DNA of 64,000 bases from Ralstonia sp. RRA (GTDB taxonomy: Bacteria; Pseudomonadota; Gammaproteobacteria; Burkholderiales; Burkholderiaceae): positions 2,852,001 to 2,916,000 of the forward strand of contig NZ_CP146091.1 of NCBI RefSeq assembly GCF_037023145.1, in the 5' to 3' direction. Every line of letters begins with the position of its first letter. Position 1 is the stretch's first letter. Below the pieces are notes generated by a model. The model had not been told where the DNA came from and ran no database searches. It saw only the letters and a list, made by a program, of their open reading frames with translations. The position numbers and the translations under genes were made by a program. Below are positions 20,137 to 29,383 of the stretch, in pieces.

Positions 20137-21276
20137 ATGCACATCGGCATCCCGCAGGAGACGCGGGCGGACGAGACGCGCGTTGCCGCGACCCCGGAGA
20201 CGATCAAGAAGTACGTGGCGCAAGGCCATCAGGTGACGGTGCAATCCGGCGCCGGGGTGGCGGCCGCACAGCCCGACGAGGCCTACGTGGCTGTCGGCGC
20301 CAAGATCGGCACCGCTGCCGAGGCACTGGGCGCACAGATCGTGCTCAAGGTGCGCTCACCGGAACCTGCGGAGCTTGCGCAGATGCAAGCCGGCGCCGTG
20401 CTGGTCGGCATGCTCAACCCGTTTGATGACGAGAACACCGCGCGCCTGGCTGCGGCCAACGTCACCGCGTTCGCGCTGGAAGCCGCGCCGCGCACCACGC
20501 GCGCGCAAAGCATGGACGTGCTCTCCTCGCAGGCCAACATTGCCGGCTACAAGGCGGTGATGGTGGCCGCGAACCACTACCAGCGCTTCATGCCGATGCT
20601 GATGACCGCCGCCGGCACCGTCAAAGCGGCGCGTGTGCTGATCCTCGGCGCCGGTGTGGCGGGCTTGCAGGCGATTGCCACGGCCAAGCGCCTGGGCGCG
20701 GTCATCGAAGCCTCCGACGTGCGCCCCGCCGTGAAGGAGCAGATCGAATCGCTGGGCGCCAAATTCCTCGACGTGCCGTTCCTGACGGACGAAGAACGCG
20801 AGATCGCCCAAGGTGTCGGCGGCTATGCCCGCCCGATGCCGCCCGACTGGATGCGCCGTCAGGCTGAACTCGTGCATACACGCGCAAGCCAGGCCGACAT
20901 CGTCATCACCACTGCGCTGATCCCTGGCCGCCGCGCGCCGACGCTGCTGTCCGAAGCCACCGTGCAGGCCATGAAACCGGGCTCGGTGGTGGTCGACCTG
21001 GCGGCCGCACAAGGCGGCAACTGCCCACTGACGGAAGCCGATCGCGTGGTCGTCAAGCATGGCGTCACGCTGGTGGGCTACACCAACCTCGCGTCGATGG
21101 TGGCGGCCGATGCCTCGGCCCTCTATGCGCGCAACGTGCTGGATTTCCTCAAGCTGATCATCGACAAGGATGGTGGCCTCGCCATCAACCTCGAAGACGA
21201 CATCGTGGCCGCCTGCCTGTTGAGTCAGGCCGGCCAGGTGGTGCGCGCTCCCGCTGCCACGAGCGCCGCCAAATAA
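20137..21276 (+). CDS. pntAA: NAD(P) transhydrogenase subunit alpha, part 1
   Basis: NAD(H)-binding soluble domain I of the proton-translocating transhydrogenase that transfers hydride between NADH and NADP+. It has 379 residues. The start [21 protein letters not shown] is typical of the AlaDH/PNT family, and the dinucleotide fold [31 protein letters not shown] lies around residues 167-198. AACGAGGAG gives a strong ribosome site. The enzyme is split into alpha-1, alpha-2 and beta, as in many betaproteobacteria, but here panD interrupts the set. Confidence 0.95.
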   Translation: MHIGIPQETRADETRVAATPETIKKYVAQGHQVTVQSGAGVAAAQPDEAYVAVGAKIGTAAEALGAQIVLKVRSPEPAELAQMQAGAVLVGMLNPFDDENTARLAAANVTAFALEAAPRTTRAQSMDVLSSQANIAGYKAVMVAANHYQRFMPMLMTAAGTVKAARVLILGAGVAGLQAIATAKRLGAVIEASDVRPAVKEQIESLGAKFLDVPFLTDEEREIAQGVGGYARPMPPDWMRRQAELVHTRASQADIVITTALIPGRRAPTLLSEATVQAMKPGSVVVDLAAAQGGNCPLTEADRVVVKHGVTLVGYTNLASMVAADASALYARNVLDFLKLIIDKDGGLAINLEDDIVAACLLSQAGQVVRAPAATSAAK

Positions 21277-21358
21277 GAACGGAGACGGCGGCCCGGCAGG
21301 CGTCACAACGTCGCCAAGCCGCCAGTGGCGATTTCATCTTTGTTTCAAGGAAAGCTTC

Positions 21359-21721
21359 ATGCAACGCAACATGCTTCGCGCCAAGCTGCACCGCGCGACG
21401 GTTACCCAGGCCGATCTGGACTACGAAGGCTCGTGCGGCATCGACGAGGATCTCCTCGACGCCGCCGACATGCGCGAATACGAAAAGATCGAGCTGTACA
21501 ACGTCAACAACGGCGAGCGCTTTTCGACCTACATCATCAAGGGCAAGCGCGGCTCGGGCGAGATCTCGCTCAACGGCGCCGCTGCGCGCCGCGCGCACGT
21601 GGGTGACCTGCTCATCATCTGCACCTACGCGCCGATGAACGAAGAAGAAGTCGCCAGCTACAAGCCGAAGGTCGTGCTGCTGGGCGAAGGCAACAAGATC
21701 AAGGCCATCAAGGAAACCTGA
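21359..21721 (+). CDS. panD: Aspartate 1-decarboxylase (precursor)
   Basis: Makes beta-alanine from L-aspartate for pantothenate and CoA synthesis. At 120 residues it has the standard length. The self-cleavage site is present (YEG24-S25CGID), where Ser25 becomes the catalytic pyruvoyl group, and the [19 protein letters not shown] stretch of the beta chain is intact. AAGGAAAG precedes the ATG. It lies between pntAA (82 bp) and pntAB (78 bp) on the same strand, so it is probably transcribed with the transhydrogenase genes. Confidence 0.96.
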   Translation: MQRNMLRAKLHRATVTQADLDYEGSCGIDEDLLDAADMREYEKIELYNVNNGERFSTYIIKGKRGSGEISLNGAAARRAHVGDLLIICTYAPMNEEEVASYKPKVVLLGEGNKIKAIKET

Positions 21722-21799
21722 CGCGCGGAAACGGCCCCGCAGAACAACCAACGCGGGGCTGCACTGCACATCGACCAAGAAGCGAGGAGGAGCACCCAA

Positions 21800-22135
21800 A
21801 TGGAGCTGGTCAATCACACGGTGATCAACCTGATCATCTTCGTGCTGGCGATCTACGTCGGCTACCACGTGGTCTGGACGGTCACCCCGGCGCTGCATAC
21901 GCCGCTGATGGCCGTGACGAATGCCATCTCAGCCATCATCATCGTCGGCGCCATGCTGGCGGCGGGCCTGACCCAGACGGGCCTGGGCCGCACCATGGGC
22001 GTGGTGGCGGTGGCGCTGGCGGCAGTCAACGTGTTTGGCGGCTTCTTGGTCACCCAGCGCATGCTGGAGATGTTCAAGAAGAAAGAGCCGAAGGCCAAGG
22101 CCGGCGCGAATGGCACAAGCGGGGAGACCAAGTAA
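21800..22135 (+). CDS. pntAB: NAD(P) transhydrogenase subunit alpha, part 2
   Basis: Membrane segment of the alpha subunit, 111 residues, with three hydrophobic helices ([64 protein letters not shown]). The conserved [18 protein letters not shown] loop-helix is present. A Lys-rich tail ([12 protein letters not shown]) ends the protein. Its TAA stop shares one base with the pntB start, so the two are translated together. Confidence 0.94.
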   Translation: MELVNHTVINLIIFVLAIYVGYHVVWTVTPALHTPLMAVTNAISAIIIVGAMLAAGLTQTGLGRTMGVVAVALAAVNVFGGFLVTQRMLEMFKKKEPKAKAGANGTSGETK

Positions 22136-23595
22136 TGAGCATGAACCTCGTCACCCTGCTGTATCTGCTGGCGTCGGTCTGCTTCATTCAGGCGCTCAAG
22201 GGGCTCTCGCACCCGACCACGGCGCGGCGCGGCAACGCGTTTGGCATGACGGGCATGGCCATCGCCGCCGTCACGACCCTCGCGCTCATCTACAAACTCA
22301 AGTCCGAGATGTTTGCCGGCACTGAAAGCGGCACGTCCACGGGCTTCATCCTGATCTTCACCGGCCTGGTGGTCGGCGGCGGCATTGGCGCTTACGTGGC
22401 ACGCACGGTCGAGATGACCAAGATGCCGGAGCTGGTGGCTGCCATGCACTCGCTGATCGGCTTGGCGGCGGTGTGCATTGCCGTCGCCGCGGTGGCTGAG
22501 CCCGACGCTTTCGGCATCACCATGGCCGGTGACAACGTGCTGCCGCTGGGCAACCGCGTGGAGCTGTTCATCGGCACGTTCGTGGGCGCCATCACCTTCT
22601 CGGGTTCGGTGATCGCCTTCGGCAAGCTGTCGGGCAAATACAAGTTCCGCCTGTTCCAGGGGGCACCGGTGCAGTTTGCCGGCCAGCACATGCTGAACCT
22701 GCTGCTGGCCGTGGCCATGCTGGGCTTCGGCATCCTGTTCTTCCTGACGCAGAGCTGGCTGCCGTTCGTCATCATGACGGCCATCGCCTTCGTGCTGGGC
22801 GTGCTGATCATCATCCCGATCGGCGGCGCCGACATGCCGGTGGTGGTGTCGATGCTGAACTCGTATTCGGGTTGGGCAGCGGCAGGCATCGGCTTCTCGC
22901 TCAACAACCCGATGCTGATCATCGCGGGTTCGCTGGTGGGTTCGTCCGGTGCAATTCTGTCTTACATCATGTGCCGCGCGATGAACCGGTCGTTCTTCAA
23001 CGTGATCCTGGGTGGCTTTGGTTCGGAGGCCTCTGCCGGCGCAGCAGCCGGTGGCGGCGGGCAGCAGCGCCCCGTCAAGTCGGGCTCGCCGGATGACGCC
23101 GCCTTCCTGATGGGCAATGCCGAGACGGTCATCATCGTCCCGGGTTACGGCCTGGCCGTGGCGCGCGCGCAGCACGCCTTGAAGGAACTGACCGAAAAAC
23201 TGTCGGACAAGGGCGTGACGGTCAAGTACGCCATCCACCCCGTCGCCGGCCGCATGCCGGGCCACATGAACGTGCTGCTGGCCGAAGCCGAGGTGCCGTA
23301 CGACCAGGTGTTTGAAATGGAAGACATCAACGGCGAGTTTGGCCAGGCCGACGTGGTGCTGGTGCTGGGCGCCAACGACGTGGTCAACCCGGCGGCCAAG
23401 AACGATCCGAAGTCGCCCATTGCCGGCATGCCGATCCTGGAGGCCTACAAGGCCAAGACCATCATCGTGAACAAGCGCTCGATGAACGCCGGCTATGCCG
23501 GGCTCGACAACGAGCTGTTCTACATGGACAAAACGATGATGGTGTTCGGCGATGCCAAGAAGGTCGTGGAAGATATGGTGAAATCTGTGGATTAA
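22135..23595 (+). CDS. pntB: NAD(P) transhydrogenase subunit beta
   Basis: Membrane domain II plus NADP(H)-binding domain III, 486 residues. About nine helices fill the first 270 residues (including GADMPVVVSMLNSYSGWAAAGIGF), then a linker and the soluble domain (IIVPGYGLAVARAQHALKEL, VKYAIHPVAGRMPGHMNVLLAEAEVPYD, VLGANDVVNPAA, VNKRSMNAGYAGLDNELF). All family landmarks are intact. A GGGGAG ribosome site lies inside the end of pntAB. The complex provides NADPH at the expense of the proton gradient. Confidence 0.96.
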   Translation: MSMNLVTLLYLLASVCFIQALKGLSHPTTARRGNAFGMTGMAIAAVTTLALIYKLKSEMFAGTESGTSTGFILIFTGLVVGGGIGAYVARTVEMTKMPELVAAMHSLIGLAAVCIAVAAVAEPDAFGITMAGDNVLPLGNRVELFIGTFVGAITFSGSVIAFGKLSGKYKFRLFQGAPVQFAGQHMLNLLLAVAMLGFGILFFLTQSWLPFVIMTAIAFVLGVLIIIPIGGADMPVVVSMLNSYSGWAAAGIGFSLNNPMLIIAGSLVGSSGAILSYIMCRAMNRSFFNVILGGFGSEASAGAAAGGGGQQRPVKSGSPDDAAFLMGNAETVIIVPGYGLAVARAQHALKELTEKLSDKGVTVKYAIHPVAGRMPGHMNVLLAEAEVPYDQVFEMEDINGEFGQADVVLVLGANDVVNPAAKNDPKSPIAGMPILEAYKAKTIIVNKRSMNAGYAGLDNELFYMDKTMMVFGDAKKVVEDMVKSVD

Positions 23596-23696
23596 GACGG
23601 TACGCTGACTGCCGTCAATCCACCCTCAGGTTGCGGCATCAGTTCACCCCGTTCCGCTTGCCCCCGGTGGCGGCAGGCAGTAACTTAGTGCTAACG

Positions 23697-23733
23697 GGCA
23701 GCGCAGGCCACACCGGCCGGCGCTGCCTCTTTT
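23697..23733 (+). terminator. Rho-independent terminator of the pnt operon
   Basis: GGCAGCGC pairs with GCGCTGCC, with further inner GGCC pairing, followed by TCTTTT. It lies about 100 bp after pntB and before the next gene. Confidence 0.6.
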
Positions 23734-23781
23734 GCCCTTCCTTCCTCTTTTTTTCGGCCCTCTTTCCAGCCATCCCGACGT

Positions 23782-24819
23782 ATGCAACAGGACAGCGCCC
23801 TGCCGGTCTATTTCCACCCGTCTTTGACCGTCGTGGTCGACGACAGCCAGTCGTTCGTGGAAAGCCTCGGGTTCCAGATGGACCCGTCGCGGGCAATGCT
23901 GGCCTTCAACGATCCGGACGAGGCGCTGGCGTGGCTGCGCCAGTGGCATTCACTGCGCATGCCAGGCTTCCTGCCGGTGCGCGTGACGCACGACGATCTG
24001 ACGTTCTCCAGCGAGCGCCGCACCATCCAGCTTGACGTCGATCGCGTCTACCGTCAGATCCACGAGGTCAACCGCTTCCTGCAACCGTCGGTGATCGTGG
24101 TGGACTACTCCATGCCGCGCATGAACGGGCTGGAGTTCTGCGCCAAGCTCAAAGAGCTGCCGTGCATGACGATCCTACTCACCGGTATGGCCGACGAGAA
24201 CATCGCCGTGCAGGGCTTCAACGACGGGCTGATCGATCGCTACATCAAGAAGGATCACCCGGCCATGGCCGAGCGTCTGGGCGCGGAAATCGAAGCGCTG
24301 CAGATGCGCTACTTCAGCCGACTATCGAGCACGCTGCGCGAGTTGCTGTCGCGCCACTCGTTCAGTTTTCTGTCGGACCCGGCGGTCATGCAGCTCGTGC
24401 GCGAACTGTCTGCGCGCTACCGCTTCATCGAGTATTACCTGTACCCGCATCCGGCCGGCGTGCTGCTGCTTACCGCTGATGGGCGTGCCACGCTCATGGT
24501 CATCGAAACCAACGCGAGCATGCTCACGCACCTGGAGAACGCCGAGGCCTACAACGCGCCCGACGAACTGCTCAAAGGCTTGCACAACAAGCAGATCGTC
24601 CCGTTCTTCTGGCCCGGCGACGGCATGTACACGCCAGCCTGCGTGGAATGGGAGCAATACTGCCTGCCGGCCGAGGTGTGCCAGGGTCGCGAGCCGTACT
24701 ACTACGCGCTGTTCGACATGCCCAGCCATCTGCTGCCTGCGCAGGTCTACAGCTATACCCAGTTCCTCGCCAACTACAAGCAGGATCCGGACGCGCTCAC
24801 CGGCCGCAAGCCGCGCTGA
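23782..24819 (+). CDS. Atypical receiver-domain protein upstream of phcB
   Basis: A 345-residue protein with a split CheY-like receiver. The acidic pair D20-D21 (TVVVDDSQS) and the alpha-2 region (FNDPDEALAWLRQW) are followed by about 45 extra residues (54-100) before the phospho-acceptor strand VIVVD108YSMPRMNGLEF, then LLTG and the switch lysine region RYIKKD. In ordinary receivers the acceptor is near residue 55. The C-terminal half (about 165-345) shows no DNA-binding motif I recognise and includes a mixed strand region (YLYPHPAGVLLLTADGRATLMVIE). It lies 640 bp before phcB on the same strand, so a role in the same signalling circuit is plausible but unproven. Confidence 0.75.
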   Translation: MQQDSALPVYFHPSLTVVVDDSQSFVESLGFQMDPSRAMLAFNDPDEALAWLRQWHSLRMPGFLPVRVTHDDLTFSSERRTIQLDVDRVYRQIHEVNRFLQPSVIVVDYSMPRMNGLEFCAKLKELPCMTILLTGMADENIAVQGFNDGLIDRYIKKDHPAMAERLGAEIEALQMRYFSRLSSTLRELLSRHSFSFLSDPAVMQLVRELSARYRFIEYYLYPHPAGVLLLTADGRATLMVIETNASMLTHLENAEAYNAPDELLKGLHNKQIVPFFWPGDGMYTPACVEWEQYCLPAEVCQGREPYYYALFDMPSHLLPAQVYSYTQFLANYKQDPDALTGRKPR

Positions 24820-25459
24820 AAACGCCACATTCTGATTTGCGCTGCACTGCGGGAATCCACATTGTGTGGGCTACATTGGGCAAGTACAATCGTTTGAGTC
24901 ATCCGGCATGCATGACGTCAGAGCATGCGCCGGTGCAATCTCCCTGATGCATGCATGGCAGTGCTGCGGCATCATGGCGATGCCAGTGCGTCGGCAGGCA
25001 ATCTACGGTACGGCGCTCCGAAGTATTACTGTGCGGGATTCTCCTTGAGAGACGATTTGGGATGCAGCAGCGGGCCGCGCGCCAAACCAGCGCGTGTCGC
25101 GGATGTCAGGGGAGTGCATCGTTCCAGTCTGTTTGCGGTCGCACGATTCCCGTTGCCACGCTGTTGATCTGCAGGTTGCGCAAGCCTGATCGCTTTCGCA
25201 ATGGCAGGTCGCCATCTCTGATCTTCTCGAAGCGGGTTTGGGCGAGAGACGCCCCGGGCCGACGCGCGGTAAGCGCGGCCAGCGGACGGCTTCAAGCACG
25301 CTTTCACGACTGATGCGACGGCATGCCCGGCGGTCTCTCGCTGCGGTGGTGCTGTGTTCGTTGTGCCCGACATTGCAGTACGGGCCCGGACGCGCGGTGG
25401 TTGGAGTGAGCGTCCCGCTTGGCAGACGTTTTCCCTGAAGTCTCCGGCAAATTCGCACC
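24820..25459. other. Long gene-free interval before phcB
   Basis: I see no credible gene on either strand. The left part holds a good promoter candidate (24862-24890) and, just after it, a bulged hairpin (CCGGCATGC at 24903-24911 with GCATGCGCCGG at 24923-24933), then a TGCATGCATG repeat near 24948. If that promoter drives phcB, its mRNA has a leader of roughly 560 nt; otherwise the region may encode a small RNA. Confidence 0.5.
24862..24890 (+). promoter_or_regulatory. Candidate sigma-70 promoter upstream of phcB
   Basis: TTGTGT (24862-24867), a 17-bp spacer and TACAAT (24885-24890). This is the best -35/-10 match in the interval, although it lies about 570 bp from the phcB start. Confidence 0.4.
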
Positions 25460-26854
25460 GTGTACTCACCCAACCAAATCGATCCGGCAGTCAGCTTCCG
25501 CAACTCCCAGGGTCAGCAGGTCCGCGGCACCATCATCACGCTGCAGCGGCGCGCCCTGGTGATGGAGATCTACAACCCGTACTCGATCGTGCAGGTGAGC
25601 GAGGTCCTCTCCGACCTGGCGATCAAGATCGGTACGCGTCAGGTCTACCTCGGCAAGGCGGTGGTGATCAGCCTGGTCAACACCGGCCTGACCGCTGTCG
25701 TCTCGCTCACGCTGATCGACGAATGGCGCGAGCTGTCGGAAGTGGCCGACACGCCCGCCTCCGTCGGCGAGGAAGCGCGAACGTTCGTGCGGGATTGGCA
25801 GGAACGCTTCCGCATCCGGCGCGAATACCAGCTCGTCATCAATGAAATGCGCGCCTTCCTGGCGGAGGTCTCGCGCTGGGTCGAGCAGGTCGACTTGTCC
25901 AAGACCTTGCCGCGCGAAGACAGCAAGCTGCGCCCCGATGTCTTCATGGAACTGGCGGAGCCCGTCATGCTGCGGGTCAAGCACTACCTGGACATTCTGG
26001 AGGCGGAGGCCGCCGACATTGAAGCCAGCCTGGCACCGTCCCACCGCGCCTTCGCGCAGACCGCACTGCATCCGCTGCTGCTGCGCTCGCCGTTCGTGCA
26101 CCGTACCTTCACCAAGCCGCTGGGCTACGCCGGTGACTATGAAATGGTCAACCAGATTCTGGGGGACCCCCAGGATGGCCCGAGCACCTATTTCCAGATC
26201 ATCAATGTCACGTTCCTGAAAGCGCAGGTTGCGCAGGCACACAGAAACCGCATCGACATCCTGGTCGATTTCCTCAAGAAGCTGGCGATTCAGGCCAAGG
26301 CTGAAGGACGACCCTACCGTGTCATGAATCTCGGTTGTGGCCCGGCGGTGGAAATCCAGCGCTTCCTGCGTGAGTTCGAAGAACCGCATCTGCTCGAGTT
26401 CGAGTTGATCGACTTCAGCCAGGAGACATTGGACTACGCAAAGGCCCGACTGACCGAAGCGGCCCGGCAGGGAAGCACCACGCTGCAGGCGGAATTCGTT
26501 CACCAATCGGTGCATGAACTCATCAAGCGCCCCGCGCGCAGGGCTGAAGAAGTGCGCGACTGCGATGCCGTCTATTGTGCAGGGCTGTTCGACTACATCT
26601 CAGACAAGGTCTGCAATCGATTGCTGACGTACTTCACCACACGCTCGCGCCCGGGCGGACGCATCCTGGCCACCAACGTGCACTCGAACAACCCGGAGCG
26701 GCTCTTCACCATGGAGCATCTGCTCGAGTGGTATCTGATCTATCGGGACGAGCAGCAACTCGCAGCCACCTTCCCTGAGGAAGCGTGCCGCGATATCAAG
26801 GCCTACGTCGACGCCACCGGCGTCAACGTGTTCAGCGAGGCAACGGTGATCTAG
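25460..26854 (+). CDS. phcB: PhcB, SAM-dependent methyltransferase making the quorum-sensing methyl ester
   Basis: In the Ralstonia solanacearum group PhcB methylates 3-hydroxy fatty acids to give the diffusible signals 3-OH PAME or 3-OH MAME. This protein has 464 residues from a GTG start. Residues 1-90 resemble a PilZ-like beta domain (QQVRGTIITLQRRALVMEIYNPYSIVQVSEVL). A helical middle follows, including HRTFTKPLGYAGDYEMVN at 214-231, and the Rossmann methyltransferase domain shows motif I VMNLGCGP at 288-295 and the acidic loop ELIDFSQETLDYAK. phcS begins directly after its stop. The gene order phcB-S-R-Q is what identifies it most firmly. Which acyl chain it prefers cannot be read here. 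Confidence 0.9.
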   Translation: MYSPNQIDPAVSFRNSQGQQVRGTIITLQRRALVMEIYNPYSIVQVSEVLSDLAIKIGTRQVYLGKAVVISLVNTGLTAVVSLTLIDEWRELSEVADTPASVGEEARTFVRDWQERFRIRREYQLVINEMRAFLAEVSRWVEQVDLSKTLPREDSKLRPDVFMELAEPVMLRVKHYLDILEAEAADIEASLAPSHRAFAQTALHPLLLRSPFVHRTFTKPLGYAGDYEMVNQILGDPQDGPSTYFQIINVTFLKAQVAQAHRNRIDILVDFLKKLAIQAKAEGRPYRVMNLGCGPAVEIQRFLREFEEPHLLEFELIDFSQETLDYAKARLTEAARQGSTTLQAEFVHQSVHELIKRPARRAEEVRDCDAVYCAGLFDYISDKVCNRLLTYFTTRSRPGGRILATNVHSNNPERLFTMEHLLEWYLIYRDEQQLAATFPEEACRDIKAYVDATGVNVFSEATVI

Positions 26855-28198
26855 ATGGCCGAGAGCGCAAGTGATCCTCTGAAGAGTGCGTTCTACCGCA
26901 GCGAGCGCGAAGGCTTCCGGCTGTCGTTCAGCCGGACCACGGCACTTGTCGGTATCGTCCTGGTGCTGATGGGAAGCGGCCTGGACTACAACACCTACCC
27001 CGGCGAGCTCAAGCCGTTCTTCTACGCACGCGTCTTTGTTTCGCTGCTGATTTTTTTCGTCTACCTGATCCTGCCAACGCGCTGGGGCCGGCAGCGGCTG
27101 TCGTATCTGACCCTGCTCTGGCTGTGTTTCCCGCAGATCATGATTGCGTGGATGATTTCCGCCACGCAGGGCGCACAGTCGATCTACGCAACCGGCCTGC
27201 ACCTGGCCGTGTTTGCGGCGGGCAGCGTGCTGCCGTTCAATACCAAGCAGACCATCGGCTTCGGGCTGATCACCTATTCGCTGTACTTCCTGGCGTGCCT
27301 GACGCACGATCCGGCCAGCGTGACCGGCAGTACGTTCTTCGTGAACTCGCAGTTCCTGATCTTCACGTCGACGTTGGGCGTCTTCTGCACCTACTTCAAC
27401 GAAAGCAGCCGATTCCAACTCTTCAAGCTGAAAGAGGAAGTTGCCGACAAGAACCTGCAGCTTGAATCCACCAATACCAACCTGGTGGAGATCAAGGGCC
27501 AGCTTTTGCAGCAGGAGAAGATGGCCGCCATCGGCACGCTGTCGGCGGGCTTGCTGCATGAGATCAACAACCCGGTCAACTTCTGCCTGATGGCGGTGGC
27601 CGTGGCGCAGGAAGACCCGGCTGCCAAAGACAGCCCCATGCTGCTCGAATGCCTGGCCGACGCCAAGGAAGGCATGCAGCGCGTGCAGCACATCGTGTCG
27701 GACCTGAAGACCTTCGCCTATCGCAGCCCTGAGAAAGGCGAGGCCGATGCCCCCTTCCTGGTGGAGAAAGCCATCGATTCGGCCGTCCGCCTGACGAGCC
27801 ACGAACTGCGCGGTGTGAACGTCGAACGCAAGCTACCGCCCGACACGCTGGTGCGCGGCGACGAAGCGGCCATCATCGGTGTGCTCATCAACCTGCTGTC
27901 GAACGCGGCGCTGGCCATGCAGAAGGTGCAGCGCGAGAGCCCGCGCATCGAGATCGCCGCCGAGTGGATCGACAGTCGGCTGCACGTGGTCGTGACCGAC
28001 AACGGCCCGGGCATTTCCGAGAAGAATCTCTCGCGCGTGTTCGAGCCGTTCTTCACCACGCGCGATGTCGGCAAGGGCCTGGGACTCGGCCTGTCGATCA
28101 GCTACAGCGTGATCCAACGCCATGGCGGCACGCTTGCCGTGACGAGCCAGGAAGGCGAGTGGGCACGCTTCACGTTCGATCTGCCGCGCTCGGAGTAG
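26855..28198 (+). CDS. phcS: PhcS, membrane sensor histidine kinase for the methyl ester signal
   Basis: A 447-residue sensor kinase. Five or six hydrophobic helices fill residues 28-180 (ALVGIVLVLMG, VFVSLLIFFVYLIL, SYLTLLWLCFPQIMIAWMI, LHLAVFAAGSVLPF, TIGFGLITYSLYFLACL, FLIFTSTLGVFCTYF). A short coiled linker leads to the H-box AGLLH235EINNPVNF. The ATPase domain has the N-box LINLLSNAALAM, G1 DNGPGIS and G2 KGLGLGLSISYSV. The known PhcS phosphorylates its conserved histidine on sensing 3-OH PAME/MAME. It abuts phcB with no gap and lies 8 bp before phcR. Confidence 0.92.
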   Translation: MAESASDPLKSAFYRSEREGFRLSFSRTTALVGIVLVLMGSGLDYNTYPGELKPFFYARVFVSLLIFFVYLILPTRWGRQRLSYLTLLWLCFPQIMIAWMISATQGAQSIYATGLHLAVFAAGSVLPFNTKQTIGFGLITYSLYFLACLTHDPASVTGSTFFVNSQFLIFTSTLGVFCTYFNESSRFQLFKLKEEVADKNLQLESTNTNLVEIKGQLLQQEKMAAIGTLSAGLLHEINNPVNFCLMAVAVAQEDPAAKDSPMLLECLADAKEGMQRVQHIVSDLKTFAYRSPEKGEADAPFLVEKAIDSAVRLTSHELRGVNVERKLPPDTLVRGDEAAIIGVLINLLSNAALAMQKVQRESPRIEIAAEWIDSRLHVVVTDNGPGISEKNLSRVFEPFFTTRDVGKGLGLGLSISYSVIQRHGGTLAVTSQEGEWARFTFDLPRSE

Positions 28199-28206
28199 GA
28201 CGCATC

Positions 28207-29313
28207 ATGGACATCACGCCGGACACCGTCACCATCCTCTACGTCGACGACGAGCTGCAGGCCTGCAAGTGGTTCGCGCGCACGATCGGCGACGGCTACG
28301 AGGTGCTGACGGCCAACAGCGTAGAGGAAGCCAAGACCGTGCTGCACGACGCGCACGAGCGCATCAGCGTGGTGCTGACGGACTTCCGCATGCCCGGCGG
28401 CAACGGCACGGAGCTGCTGCGCTTCATTGATGCGGAGTACGGCGACATCGCCACCATCCTCGTCACCGCGTATGCCGACAAGGATCTGCTGATCCAGGCG
28501 GTCAACACAGGTCGCGTGTTCAAGATTCTGGAGAAGCCCTACAAGCCGGAAGACGTGCGGCGCTCGCTGCAGGAAGCGCTGGCGCTGCGCCAGGACCGCC
28601 TGCTGCGCACGCAGCGCCTGATGGCAATCGACGAGACACTCGCCTTTCTCGCGCACGAACTGAACACACCGCTGGCAGCCATCTCCAACTTTGCGCGTGG
28701 CATTCGCATGCGCGTGGACCAGACCGAGTTCGTGCCGGAAGCCTTGCCGGAAATCGGCCGTGCGGCTGACCGCGTGCAGGACAACGCGCGCTATTGCCTG
28801 TCGGTGATCGCCTCGTTCCTGAATTCAGTGCGCAACACCTACGGCAAGCCCGGCACGGCGGCCACACCCAACAGCGCCAGCGGGTTGATCCGCTCGCTGT
28901 TTGACACATACCCGTTCACCAGCGCGCAGCGTGAATGGGTGTCGTACCGCGTAGAGCAGGATTTCCCGATCGCCACGCTGCCCAACTGCGTGATGCTGGT
29001 GCTGTCGTCGCTGACGAGCAATGCGCTGCACGCGCTGCGGCGCACGCCGTTGCCGCGCCTTGAGATCGTCGCCAGCAACGCGCCGGAAGCCAGTGGCATC
29101 CGCCACATGATCCGCATTGAAGACAACGGCCCCGGCATCGCCCCGGATGTCCTCAAGCGGCTGACCATCGACCCTGTGACGACGCGCGCCGAAGAAGGCG
29201 GCAACGGCATGGGCATGATTTTTTGTACGCGGATCATGCAATCGTTCGGGGGAGCGATTGCGATTGACTCCGCACCCAGCGCAGGCACGCGCGTGACTCT
29301 GACGTTCCCATGA
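28207..29313 (+). CDS. phcR: PhcR, receiver plus histidine kinase-like response regulator
   Basis: 368 residues. The receiver occupies 1-125 with acidic pair D14-D15, acceptor D59 (VVLTD59FRMPGG), T88 and K110. Instead of a DNA-binding domain it continues into a soluble kinase-like module: an H-box FLAH150ELNTPLAAISNF, N-box SSLTSNALHAL, G1 IEDNGPGI and a short G2 NGMGMIF. This receiver-kinase layout is the reported peculiarity of PhcR. GGAGTAGGA precedes the ATG at 28207, and a longer frame back to 27964 overlaps phcS and is not used. It relays the PhcS signal that controls PhcA activity. Confidence 0.9.
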   Translation: MDITPDTVTILYVDDELQACKWFARTIGDGYEVLTANSVEEAKTVLHDAHERISVVLTDFRMPGGNGTELLRFIDAEYGDIATILVTAYADKDLLIQAVNTGRVFKILEKPYKPEDVRRSLQEALALRQDRLLRTQRLMAIDETLAFLAHELNTPLAAISNFARGIRMRVDQTEFVPEALPEIGRAADRVQDNARYCLSVIASFLNSVRNTYGKPGTAATPNSASGLIRSLFDTYPFTSAQREWVSYRVEQDFPIATLPNCVMLVLSSLTSNALHALRRTPLPRLEIVASNAPEASGIRHMIRIEDNGPGIAPDVLKRLTIDPVTTRAEEGGNGMGMIFCTRIMQSFGGAIAIDSAPSAGTRVTLTFP

Positions 29314-29383
29314 CCCCATCAACAAGACGAACCACGCTGCACCTGATCCGCGTATTGACTGCATTTGCTATGAGGAGTGATGG

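Noticed and set aside
25003..25503. Minus-strand frame of 166 residues before phcB
   Set aside because: Arg/Cys/Ser-rich composition without motifs or a ribosome site. I consider the interval non-coding.
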